Assembly: GCA_023434855.1 (NCBI GenBank)
Contig: JAEYSJ010000208.1
Location: 1-22,234 of the forward strand
DNA from: Bacillota bacterium
GTDB lineage: Bacteria > Bacillota_C > Negativicutes > JAEYSJ01
Reading direction: 5' to 3'
DNA: 22,234 nucleotides
Part shown: one piece after another, positions 15,070 to 22,234 of the stretch
How positions within the stretch are numbered: position 1 is the stretch's first letter
How the letters are laid out: each line of letters opens with the position of its first letter
Program-made: the position numbers and the translations under genes
Notes under the pieces: model-generated
Told to the model about the DNA's origin: nothing
The model's database searches: none
The model's input: only the letters and a program-made list of their open reading frames with translations

Positions 15070-16434
15070 CTACCCGACTGCATCCGGCGCAACAGGCATA
15101 GGCCAAGAATGCTGTTTAGGTAATAGTTTAGGAAATCTAAACGAGAAAACAGCCCCTTCATCAATCTTTCCTGTCAACCATGCTTCCCCATTATGTCTTT
15201 TTAAGATTTTTTGACATATCGTAAGCCCTACACCTGCTCCTTCAAATTCCTCATTAGTATGAAGTCTTTCAAAAATACCGAAAAGCCGGGAAGAACCACT
15301 CATATCAAAACCTGCTCCATTATCTTTAATTGAAATGATATAATCATTATCTGTTTCTTTTGTATCAACTTCAATGATTGCTTGTTTCCGGTTGCGCGTA
15401 AATTTTAGAGCATTTGAAAGAATATTGCGAACCAACAGCTTTATCATAATAGGATCGCCATAAATATCAGGAATTCGTTTTATTATGAAATTCACCTGTC
15501 TTTCCTGAAATTTCAGCAATTCATTATAAACTTCACGAAATAATGGTTCCAACTGAATGAGTTCAATTTGCATCTGTTTTTGCGACATTCGGGAAAGCTC
15601 AAGTAAATGATCGGTAATTTTAACGAGTTCTGCTGATTTGTTTTTTATATACAGCATTGATTCATGCTGGTCTTGGTTAAACTTCTCCGTACATTCGAGT
15701 CCGAGATCTTCGGCAAGCTGATTTATTGATAATAAAGGACCTTTCAAATCATGGGCGACTGAGTGACAGAAGCCGTTAAGTTCCCGGTTGGTTTGTTGCA
15801 AGGCTTCTTCTTTACTATTTAAATCTGCTCTCGTTTTCTCGAAATACACTAATACCATGCCACACCCTATGAATAACCGCAATAATCCGCAGATGAAGTT
15901 GATCCCTGATAAGATTTCATTATTTGAATCAAAAAAGTGAACCGAGCAGGTTAAAAGGCCCCACAAAATTAAAGACCCCCCGGTAATATACTTTCCTGCT
16001 TCACGCGTTTTAATATTAATAAAAATCCAGCCTGTATAGATAAGTACAATGGTAGCGAACCAAGTAGGCGGTATCAGTTTGTAGAGTAATGGCAGTTGGC
16101 TTACGTCGGTTGCAATACATAAGGCTATTGTTAGAAAGAGACCATAATACCAGTATTTTGTAAGTGGCTGATTGATGAAACTGTGTGTTCCATAATTAAA
16201 AAGGGAAGTAGCAACAATGTAAAATGTTTGGTAATAAAAGGGACCAATTGATGCTGTCTCCCATTTAAATAATTCTGAATCAAATATAACCACTCTAATG
16301 AGAAGAATCGTCCAAGTTATGGCCCATATGCCCATAAAGCGTTCGCGATAAATGAGATATAAATAAATATACAAAGGGGCCATTAAAATGGTTCCAGTGA
16401 CAATAACAAGTTTGGATAAGTAAAGATAATCCAT
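15070..16434 (-). CDS. Multi-TM sensor histidine kinase
   Basis: A 454-residue sensor kinase. Residues 5-198 form about seven hydrophobic segments without a large extracytoplasmic domain, so the signal is probably sensed in or near the membrane. A short coiled region (TRADLNSKEEALQQTNRELN) leads to the HisKA domain with phospho-acceptor His228 (SVAHDLKGPLLSI), followed by the HATPase domain: N-box Asn341 (NILSNALKF), G1 DNGAGFDM (371-378) and G2 GAGVGLTIC (399-407). All catalytic motifs are intact. The ATG is 11 bases after AAAGGAG. It is read away from the acyltransferase-CNB gene on the same strand and no response regulator is immediately adjacent; the nearest is the divergent YesN-type gene 1.7 kb away. 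Confidence 0.92.
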   Translation of the reverse strand: MDYLYLSKLVIVTGTILMAPLYIYLYLIYRERFMGIWAITWTILLIRVVIFDSELFKWETASIGPFYYQTFYIVATSLFNYGTHSFINQPLTKYWYYGLFLTIALCIATDVSQLPLLYKLIPPTWFATIVLIYTGWIFINIKTREAGKYITGGSLILWGLLTCSVHFFDSNNEILSGINFICGLLRLFIGCGMVLVYFEKTRADLNSKEEALQQTNRELNGFCHSVAHDLKGPLLSINQLAEDLGLECTEKFNQDQHESMLYIKNKSAELVKITDHLLELSRMSQKQMQIELIQLEPLFREVYNELLKFQERQVNFIIKRIPDIYGDPIMIKLLVRNILSNALKFTRNRKQAIIEVDTKETDNDYIISIKDNGAGFDMSGSSRLFGIFERLHTNEEFEGAGVGLTICQKILKRHNGEAWLTGKIDEGAVFSFRFPKLLPKQHSWPMPVAPDAVG

Positions 16435-16558
16435 TTCAATTTATTCTCCTTTGTTAAAATCTCTAATACACATTATCCCTAATGAGTAATTAATCCCCCG
16501 ATATGTAATATTATAGCAAAAGAAGAATAAATAGGGAAAAATATCTGAAAAAAATTTT

Positions 16559-16624
16559 TATTAGCATACATCGAAATCGCTAACCCAATGAAAGTTGAGC
16601 TAGTCCATTCGTTGTATGCTAATA
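16559..16624. repeat. Long imperfect inverted repeat between acyltransferase and histidine kinase genes
   Basis: The outer 12 bases TATTAGCATACA (16559-16570) pair perfectly with TGTATGCTAATA (16613-16624). After one mismatch four more pairs follow (CGAA with TTCG), and the interior can form a second small stem (GCTAAC with GTTGAGC). Read on the minus strand the hairpin is followed by AAAATTTTTTTC, so it may end the acyltransferase transcript. The size of the loop is larger than in ordinary terminators. The rest of the 16435-16728 stretch shows no gene. Confidence 0.65.
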
Positions 16625-16728
16625 TTACTAACTTACCAGATTTTGTTCTCCTAATTATATCGTATCACTACCAGACTTTAAATATTATGAAAGATAGATA
16701 TGCATTTAATCAACTAGTTCTTGAACAA

Positions 16729-17922
16729 TTATTGCGCCATTGTTATTGAGGTGCAGTCCAAAGTACTCGAAGCCATCCTATCTCGGATGGGGTAACAAAT
16801 CTGTTGCTGTAAATTATCTAGTATTTTACGTTCAATATTGGGATGACGTTTTCGGAAATTGCTAAATAAAGAAAAGGAAAGCACTAAAAAATCAGCATCT
16901 TCCAAGGCTATAACGCTGGAGAAATGTCGAGATCGATTTACCAAGCCATTTTCCCCACAATATTGTCCTGGCAAGATAACACCATCCAAGGATGACTGTG
17001 CTTTTCCTGACAAGAGTGTAATAAGTTCCTGACTCGTATTGCCCTCTACAGTAATATAGTCTCCTTTATGACAATGAACAATTGTGCTGCAGGAATGCAA
17101 AAAGAGCTTTGACTCTAGCATTGACAGGTCATTCAGTATAGGAATTATATTATTTGGCGCGCCACCCATATAATTATATATAATAGACCACAGCTTGTCC
17201 GCAGTAACGAGTTGACTATTAACGATTGTATCCAGTTCACGAGAAAATTCTGAGTTAAACCAATCAACCACTTTTTGATTTAGTGACGTTCTTTGACGGG
17301 CAATACGATATAAAAGAGAACCTACTTTTTTTAAATATTGAACATCATCCACTAACAGAACAAGACTTGATAATGAACTACCATCGTTGGAATCTACAGT
17401 ATTTTTATCAATGCGAACATATCCGGAACGTTCATAAAAAGGAATCAAATGAAAGCTGCAATTAATAAATGCAAACTGAACTTGGTAATCACGATGTAAG
17501 TTATAAAGATTCGCCATAATGAGGTACATTGTTGATGAACTACGATACTGAGGCAATATCATAACCTTAGAAATAATTGCAAAATATGGATCGTCATCTT
17601 TGCTATAAAATTTTTTAAATTTGTCCATACGGTAAGTTTGTACTATATCGGAAGGAAAATCTGACAACTTGCCAATATTGACCCTTCCTGTGCCAATAAT
17701 TTTCGACCCAATCTTTGCATACAGAATCAAAGCCTTTTCATCAAAATCATCATACAAAAGTCTATTCTCGTGGTCAATAGATACAAAATTATAGGCTATT
17801 TCCTCAGCATAAACTTGATAACGAAGACGAAATATTTCTCTTTTTTCTTCGAATGTTGTTGCCTGCCCGATAATGATCGTCTCCTCCTGTGGTACTTGGA
17901 TTGCCTGCGCAAAATTTTTCAT
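16729..17922 (-). CDS. FeeM/autoinducer-synthase-like N-acyltransferase fused to a cyclic-nucleotide-binding domain
   Basis: A 397-residue two-domain protein. Residues 15-200 have the GNAT-type fold used by LuxI autoinducer synthases and FeeM N-acyl amino acid synthases: EIFRLRYQVYAEEI (29-42), acidic DDFDEKALILYA, IIGTGRVNIG with Arg80, SKVMILPQYRSSS (118-130, acyl donor loop) and INCSFHLIPFYERSGYVR. Such enzymes join a fatty acyl chain from ACP or CoA to an amine. Residues 275-378 are a CAP_ED domain: KGDYITVEGN, LITLLSGKA, PGQYCGENGLVNRSR. The phosphate-binding cassette lacks the usual RTA pair, so cAMP binding is doubtful. A linker of about 70 residues joins the domains. ATG has AGGAG upstream. 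Acyl product, if any, is inferred. Confidence 0.8.
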   Translation of the reverse strand: MKNFAQAIQVPQEETIIIGQATTFEEKREIFRLRYQVYAEEIAYNFVSIDHENRLLYDDFDEKALILYAKIGSKIIGTGRVNIGKLSDFPSDIVQTYRMDKFKKFYSKDDDPYFAIISKVMILPQYRSSSTMYLIMANLYNLHRDYQVQFAFINCSFHLIPFYERSGYVRIDKNTVDSNDGSSLSSLVLLVDDVQYLKKVGSLLYRIARQRTSLNQKVVDWFNSEFSRELDTIVNSQLVTADKLWSIIYNYMGGAPNNIIPILNDLSMLESKLFLHSCSTIVHCHKGDYITVEGNTSQELITLLSGKAQSSLDGVILPGQYCGENGLVNRSRHFSSVIALEDADFLVLSFSLFSNFRKRHPNIERKILDNLQQQICYPIRDRMASSTLDCTSITMAQ

Positions 17923-17982
17923 AAATCACTTCTCCTCTACTTTTTATTGGGAAATTTTACATTTTCCCTGAATTAATTCCAT

Positions 17983-18013
17983 ATTATAGTAAATTACCTT
18001 CAAGAAGCAATAT
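17983..18013 (-). promoter_or_regulatory. Candidate promoter of the acyltransferase-CNB gene
   Basis: Minus strand TATAAT (17988-17983) with TTGCTT upstream at a 16-base spacing. It lies in the divergent region shared with the response regulator gene, 61 bases before the ATG. Confidence 0.5.
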
Positions 18014-18103
18014 ACTTTTTGGAAAAAATTCACATTGCGAAACTAACTATTGAGGATTAGTAATTTATTACAATAAAAATTGACTAAATCGGAGGGATTT
18101 AGC

Positions 18104-19138
18104 ATGTATAAAGTTTTAATTGTTGACGATGACATGCCTGTAAGAAAAAGGCTTAAGAAGTTTAATATATGGGAAGCCTACGGGTTTGTTGTTGAAGACG
18201 AAGCTTGTAATGGCAAGGAAGCTTTGAATATCCTTTCTGCAAAAAGCTTTGATTTGGTGATTACCGATATAAGAATGCCTGGTATTGACGGACTTGAATT
18301 AATCAGTAAAATTAAAGCCAGAAATATAGATAGTTGTTTAATATTGCTGAGCACATATAATGATTTTGAATTTGCCCAGCAGGGTATACGCTTTGGTGTA
18401 TATGACTATATAACCAAACCGGTTGACGAAAATGCGCTAAGTAAAGCTTTAGCAAGAGTTAGACGGCACTTAGAAGAAATAAAGTCGGAACACTATCGAT
18501 TGCCCTGCCGTGAACGAAAACTGACTGATTTAATACTGACAGGCAGTAATACAATTATCGAGGAAGCGGCAAACACTATTGAGGAGCAATTCAAACTAAC
18601 AGATCAAGACCTATTTAAGACAGGCCTAATGTTAGAAAAAATGCTTTTCAATATAAATGAAGAAATCTCAAAGGTTTTCCCCTTCCTGGGAACCTTTGAG
18701 ACGTTAAACTTTGACAACGCTTGCGCTAATGCAGTGTCTATTGAAGATATTAGCGAGAAATTCTTAAATTGCATCAATAAGATATTAGAAATTTTCAAAA
18801 AGTATGATCTATACCAGCCGGACAGCATCGTAAAAAAAATATGCCAATATATAATGACCCATGTTGAAGAAGATATAAAGCTAGACGATATTGCTAACGA
18901 ATTAGGTATTAGCCAAAATTACACCGGCAGACTGTTTAAACAGAAAACTGGAACTAATTTTAGTGAATATGTTACCAAGATCAAAATGGAATATGCTAAA
19001 CATCTTTTAGAAACAAGCATATACAAAAACTATGAAATAAGCGAAAAGCTCGGTTACAGCGACCCCGACTACTTTTGCCGTTTATTTAAAAACTATACGG
19101 GAAGTACTCCGATGAAATTTAGGAAAATGGGGACATAA
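18104..19138 (+). CDS. YesN-type response regulator with AraC-family output domain
   Basis: A 344-residue response regulator. The receiver domain (1-125) has the acidic pocket DDD (8-10), phospho-acceptor Asp55 in VITDIRMPG, Ser83 and Lys105 in YITKP. After a helical middle region (about 130-235), the C-terminal AraC/XylS double helix-turn-helix (about 245-340) is clear: IKLDDIANELGISQNYTGRL and YEISEKLGYSDPDYFCRLFK with the final GSTPMKFRK. Domain order matches the YesN family, whose partner is usually a YesM-type kinase, but the kinase here at 15070-16434 is a HisKA-type and lies on the far side of the acyltransferase. The ATG has GGAGGG at 7 bases; an upstream TTG precedes that site. The gene is divergent from the acyltransferase gene. 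Confidence 0.93.
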   Translation: MYKVLIVDDDMPVRKRLKKFNIWEAYGFVVEDEACNGKEALNILSAKSFDLVITDIRMPGIDGLELISKIKARNIDSCLILLSTYNDFEFAQQGIRFGVYDYITKPVDENALSKALARVRRHLEEIKSEHYRLPCRERKLTDLILTGSNTIIEEAANTIEEQFKLTDQDLFKTGLMLEKMLFNINEEISKVFPFLGTFETLNFDNACANAVSIEDISEKFLNCINKILEIFKKYDLYQPDSIVKKICQYIMTHVEEDIKLDDIANELGISQNYTGRLFKQKTGTNFSEYVTKIKMEYAKHLLETSIYKNYEISEKLGYSDPDYFCRLFKNYTGSTPMKFRKMGT

Positions 19139-19267
19139 AGGTTTGAAACCATCCCTTTGAGTCTAATAATTCCCGCTAGCGAAAATCAATAGGATTAGCT
19201 CTATGAGGAATAATTAATAATTAAGCGCCCATCCTATAATTAGATTCTACCTTGAGAGGGTGAAACT

Positions 19268-19897
19268 ATGATTTCATTTTACGATACTGTTAATGCTATA
19301 GCTACTGCCTGGACGATGATCTTAACACGCTGGCTTGAAATAGAACTTTTCTCAGGCAGCTGGTTCGCAATCATCGGAAGCATGGCCGCTGCTTACGCTG
19401 CACTATATTTATTTATTGACAGGGGTCGGCTAAGAGAATTGTTCTTGTACGGCTCACTGCTTGCCGTTTCATTTGGCTACATTGATATCGTAGGAATAGA
19501 AACTGGTCTATGGGGATATAAAGCACACTTTCTTCCGCTTATTACAAGTTTATTCCCTTATGCAATTACCCTTCACCCGATCATCCATATGTTTGCATAC
19601 CAGTACGCTCCTAATTGGCGTAGTTTTTTCGTAACCAATACTATTGCATTAGCTTTTTTTGCTTTTGTTGCTCAGCCATTCTATGTATGGGTGCAAGTTT
19701 TTCAACCCCTAAAGTGGAACTTTTTCTATTCGTTTATTCTTGCCAGTGTCATTTCCTTTTTAGCCAGAGCCATAGTTATTTGGTTTGCAACTATTGAGCA
19801 AAAGCATTCAACTGAAAGCAGCACTGCTATGTCTCCGGTCTTACAACCGGCAATGAAACCATTTGACAAAGAAAAGGGTGATCAAGGAATTGAATGA
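19268..19897 (+). CDS. Integral membrane protein, possibly CBO0543-type
   Basis: A 209-residue membrane protein with about five hydrophobic segments (near residues 32-50, 58-75, 85-110, 120-140 and 147-170) and a polar C-terminal tail from 173. The Trp/Tyr-rich loop after the second helix (GLWGYKAHFLPLI, then AITLHPIIHMF) resembles the CBO0543 family of Firmicutes membrane proteins, whose function is unknown; this resemblance is tentative. Start ATG follows a GAGAGGGTG site. A TATAAT (19235-19240) lies 28 bases upstream without a good -35 box. It is on the same strand as the response regulator and 129 bases after it, so co-regulation is possible. Confidence 0.75.
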   Translation: MISFYDTVNAIATAWTMILTRWLEIELFSGSWFAIIGSMAAAYAALYLFIDRGRLRELFLYGSLLAVSFGYIDIVGIETGLWGYKAHFLPLITSLFPYAITLHPIIHMFAYQYAPNWRSFFVTNTIALAFFAFVAQPFYVWVQVFQPLKWNFFYSFILASVISFLARAIVIWFATIEQKHSTESSTAMSPVLQPAMKPFDKEKGDQGIE

Positions 19898-19926
19898 GAA
19901 TGGGGGACTCAAGGTCGGGTTAACGC

Positions 19927-19937
19927 GGGTCTGACCC
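19927..19937. repeat. Short REP-like palindrome GGGTCTGACCC
   Basis: A perfect 11-base palindrome in a GC-rich patch (19905-19940) within an otherwise AT-rich end of the block. Such GGGGTCTGACCC motifs are seen in REP-type dispersed repeats. Copy number cannot be tested in this window. Confidence 0.35.
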
Positions 19938-19944
19938 CAGCAAA

Positions 19945-19989
19945 AAAAAGGCAGTATTTATCTGTATCACAGATAAATACTGCCTTTTT
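19945..19989. terminator. Bidirectional terminator between the membrane protein gene and purD
   Basis: A perfect 21-bp hairpin: AAAAAGGCAGTATTTATCTGT (19945-19965) pairs with the matching arm (19969-19989) around an ATC loop. A-run and T-run flanks serve both convergent genes. Confidence 0.9.
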
Positions 19990-20000
19990 ATAACTTTTAG

Positions 20001-21269
20001 TTATCTATTCATCGCCCGGTAAGCAATATCTTTGCGATAATGCATTCCGTCAAACTGTATTGCTCCCACCGCTTTATAGGTCTTATCAACTGCGGCGGCA
20101 ATGTCCGGCGCAGTTGCAGTCACGCCAAGAACGCGACCGCCGTTGGTAAGAATGGCTTCGGCGCAGGCGGTTGTGCCGGCATGAAATACGAAAGCCCCCC
20201 GCTTTTCCGCCTCGTCCAGCCCGGTAATTTTATCGCCTTTGGGGTAGTTTCCCGGATAGCCGCCGGCGGCCATTACGACACATACTGCGGCTTCATTCTT
20301 CCACTTGATATCAATTTCGCTGAGTTTGCCGTCGATACAGGCCTCCATGATAACTGTTAAGTCGGTATCTAAGAGGGGTAGGACGACCTGGGTTTCGGGG
20401 TCACCGAAACGGGCGTTGAATTCAATGACTTTCGGCCCGTCAGCGGTAATCATCAGACCGGCATACAAGCAGCCGCGATAAGGCCGGCCCTCTTTACGCA
20501 TGGCGTCAACGGTGGGCTGCAATACCTCCCGCACTACTTGCTGGCGGATAGCTTCCGTCACTACCGGTGCAGGGGCGTAGGCGCCCATGCCGCCGGTGTT
20601 TGGTCCCTGGTCGGCGTCATATACCCGCTTATGGTCCTGGGCGGCGATCATGGGAATCACCGTTTGGCCGTCGGTAAAGGCCAGCAGCGAGGCTTCCTCG
20701 CCTTGGAGAAATTCTTCCACAACTACCTGGCTGCCGGCATTGCCGAAGGCGTTGTCCCGCATAATCGTGTCGATGGCACCCAGCGCTTCTTCCATGGTCA
20801 TGGCAACAATTACGCCTTTGCCGGCCGCCAGGCCGTCGGCCTTAATTACAATGGGCGCGCCATGCTCTTTGATGTACGCAGTGGCTGCGTCGGCCTCGGT
20901 AAATACCGCATAGCGGGCAGTCGGTATGTTATATTTTTGCATCAGCCATTTAGCAAAGGACTTAGACCCTTCAATCTGAGCGGCACTTTGCGCCGGGCCG
21001 AAAATCTTTAAGCCATTGGTGGTAAAATCATCCACAATGGCGTGAATAAGCGGCACTTCCGGTCCTACCACCGTCAGATCAACCTGCTTTTCCTTGGCAA
21101 ATCTAATCAGAGAAAAATTATCATTAACATCAATGTTCACACATTCGGCAATTCTCGCAATACCAGGATTGCCGGGAATACAGTACATCTTTGACACCCG
21201 GGGGCTCATAGCCAGTTTCCACACCAGCGCATGTTCGCGCCCGCCGCCACCGATCACCAGAATACGCAA
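20001..21269 (-). CDS. purD: Phosphoribosylamine-glycine ligase (GARS)
   Basis: Joins glycine to 5-phosphoribosylamine with ATP, the second step of purine synthesis. The 422 residues are full length. The N-terminal GGGGREHALVWKL and GNPGIARIAE mark the family; the ATP-grasp part is shown by VIKADGLAAGKGV, EEFLQGEEASLLAFTDG and DHKRVYDADQGPNTGGMGAY, with EFNARFGDPETQ as the metal-binding segment. Start codon is TTG: GGAGTG lies 8 bases upstream, and no in-frame ATG or GTG occurs between that site and the conserved start. It follows purH, separated by an inverted-repeat element. The gene is GC-rich compared with the block to its left. Confidence 0.95.
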   Translation of the reverse strand: MRILVIGGGGREHALVWKLAMSPRVSKMYCIPGNPGIARIAECVNIDVNDNFSLIRFAKEKQVDLTVVGPEVPLIHAIVDDFTTNGLKIFGPAQSAAQIEGSKSFAKWLMQKYNIPTARYAVFTEADAATAYIKEHGAPIVIKADGLAAGKGVIVAMTMEEALGAIDTIMRDNAFGNAGSQVVVEEFLQGEEASLLAFTDGQTVIPMIAAQDHKRVYDADQGPNTGGMGAYAPAPVVTEAIRQQVVREVLQPTVDAMRKEGRPYRGCLYAGLMITADGPKVIEFNARFGDPETQVVLPLLDTDLTVIMEACIDGKLSEIDIKWKNEAAVCVVMAAGGYPGNYPKGDKITGLDEAEKRGAFVFHAGTTACAEAILTNGGRVLGVTATAPDIAAAVDKTYKAVGAIQFDGMHYRKDIAYRAMNR

Positions 21270-21306
21270 GGTATCATCACTCCATATGGTTTTTTAAAAA
21301 CAATCT

Positions 21307-21369
21307 AACCACGGAGGGCACGGAGTGATTTTTTTGATAATACCTGTTCCCTCTGTGTCCTCTGTGGTT
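21307..21369. repeat. Dispersed-type inverted repeat (AACCACGGAGG / CCTCTGTGGTT) between purH and purD
   Basis: The 19-base arms 21307-21325 and 21351-21369 are complementary over their full length apart from three G-T pairs, around a 25-base T-rich loop. The sequence AACCACAGAGGACACAGAG and relatives are a widespread bacterial intergenic repeat. No terminator tail follows, so read-through into purD is plausible. Confidence 0.75.
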
Positions 21370-21397
21370 CAGAAATTCCCAGTAAAATTTTATTGTC

Positions 21398-22234
21398 TTA
21401 ATGTTTAAAATGCCGCATGCCGGTAAACACCATGGCAATGCCATGCTCATCGGCGGCTTTGATGGATTCGGCGTCCTGCTTGGCGCCGCCTGGCTGGATG
21501 ATGGCCTTAATGCCTGCCGCTGCGGCGGCATCAACCGTATCCCGGAAGGGGAAAAAGGCGTCAGAGGCCAGCACCGCGCCCTGGGCTTTTTCCCCGGCCT
21601 GAACCAGGGCAATGCCTGCCGCCCCGATCCTGTTCATCTGGCCGGCGCCTACGCCCAGCGTCTGGTCATCTTTGGCCACCACAATGGCATTAGATTTTAC
21701 ATGTTTGACAACCTTCCAGGCAAACAACAGTTGTTCCCATTGCTGCGCTGTAGGCTGGCTCTTTGTTACCACTTTCATCTCTGTCTGAGGCACCTGGGCG
21801 GTATCCCTGTCCTGTACCAGCACTCCGCCTGATACCTTTTTTACATCCTGTTGACGCTGGCCACGTTCCGGCATGGCCGCCGCCAGCAGGCGGATGTTCT
21901 GTTTTTGCGTGAGAATATCGAGAGCTTCCTGGCTATAGCCGGGAGCGATAACTGCCTCGATAAAAACTGCGCCGATCTGCTCCGCCGCAGCTTTGTCCAC
22001 TTCCCGGTTAAGGGCGACAATGCCGCCATAGGCAGAAACAGGATCAGTCTGATAGGCTTTAATGTATGCAGCTGCCGCATCAGTGCCAACGCCTGTGCCG
22101 CAGGGATTGGTATGTTTAATTATAGTGGCTGCCGGCTTGTCAAATTCGGCCACAATAGCATAAGCGGACTCTATATCCACAATGTTGTTAAATGAGAGTT
22201 CCTTGCCATGCAGTTGCCGTGCATTGGCCACACC
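21398..22234 (-). CDS. purH: Bifunctional AICAR transformylase / IMP cyclohydrolase (C-terminal part, cut by window end)
   Basis: PurH catalyses the last two steps of IMP synthesis. The visible 278 residues are the C-terminal AICAR formyltransferase domain: [29 protein letters not shown] with the catalytic Lys-His pair, [50 protein letters not shown] and a terminal GMRHFKH. The N-terminal cyclohydrolase domain lies beyond base 22234; the frame is open at the edge, so an apparent GTG at 22231 is not the real start. It is upstream of purD in the same direction, the usual purHD order. Confidence 0.95.
   Translation of the reverse strand, partial: GVANARQLHGKELSFNNIVDIESAYAIVAEFDKPAATIIKHTNPCGTGVGTDAAAAYIKAYQTDPVSAYGGIVALNREVDKAAAEQIGAVFIEAVIAPGYSQEALDILTQKQNIRLLAAAMPERGQRQQDVKKVSGGVLVQDRDTAQVPQTEMKVVTKSQPTAQQWEQLLFAWKVVKHVKSNAIVVAKDDQTLGVGAGQMNRIGAAGIALVQAGEKAQGAVLASDAFFPFRDTVDAAAAAGIKAIIQPGGAKQDAESIKAADEHGIAMVFTGMRHFKH

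Noticed and set aside
15011..15214. Plus-strand reading frame antisense to the end of the histidine kinase gene.
   Set aside because: Most of it lies within the kinase coding region, it starts at TTG without a convincing ribosome site, and the protein looks like nothing known.
20538..21011. Long open frames on the plus strand within purD.
   Set aside because: They are shadows of the GC-rich purD frame; purD motifs are unambiguous on the minus strand.

Overview
The window looks like a piece of chromosome from a Gram-positive-lineage anaerobe, most likely a Negativicutes/Sporomusaceae-type Firmicute. This is an inference from gene content: a YerC-type TrpR-like regulator beside hisZ, DUF503, YjbQ and DUF523 proteins, a YesN-type response regulator, strong AGGAGG-like ribosome sites and clear sigma-A promoters. 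No rRNA, tRNA, CRISPR array or transposase gene was found.

Left part (1-7.5 kb): the C-terminal part of a D-2-hydroxyacid dehydrogenase (+) runs into a minus-strand operon yerC-hisZ-HD hydrolase. Next come arginase with its own promoter, operator-like inverted repeat and terminator; a DUF503-YjbQ pair; a TetR regulator with a consensus promoter; a membrane-dipeptidase-like M19 peptidase; and an isolated unrecognised + strand gene.

Middle (7.5-14.9 kb): a MocR-type regulator (GntR helix-turn-helix fused to an aminotransferase fold) is divergent from an MFS transporter, with 9-bp direct repeats between them. Then follow a secreted 12-TPR protein, a DUF456 membrane protein, a threonine-dehydrogenase-like zinc alcohol dehydrogenase with a palindrome inside its promoter, an unknown four-helix membrane protein, and a DUF523 protein.

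Right-middle (15-19.9 kb): an AT-rich signalling block. It holds a multi-TM sensor histidine kinase, a long inverted repeat, an unusual fusion of an autoinducer-synthase/FeeM-like N-acyltransferase fold with a cyclic-nucleotide-binding-type domain, a divergent response regulator with an AraC output domain, and a small integral membrane protein. This block is the best candidate for an undescribed system: it could make or sense an acylated small molecule, but the functional link is inference from proximity.

Right end (20-22.2 kb): GC-richer housekeeping purine genes purH (cut by the window edge) and purD on the minus strand, with a dispersed-repeat-like inverted repeat between them and a 21-bp terminator hairpin beyond purD.
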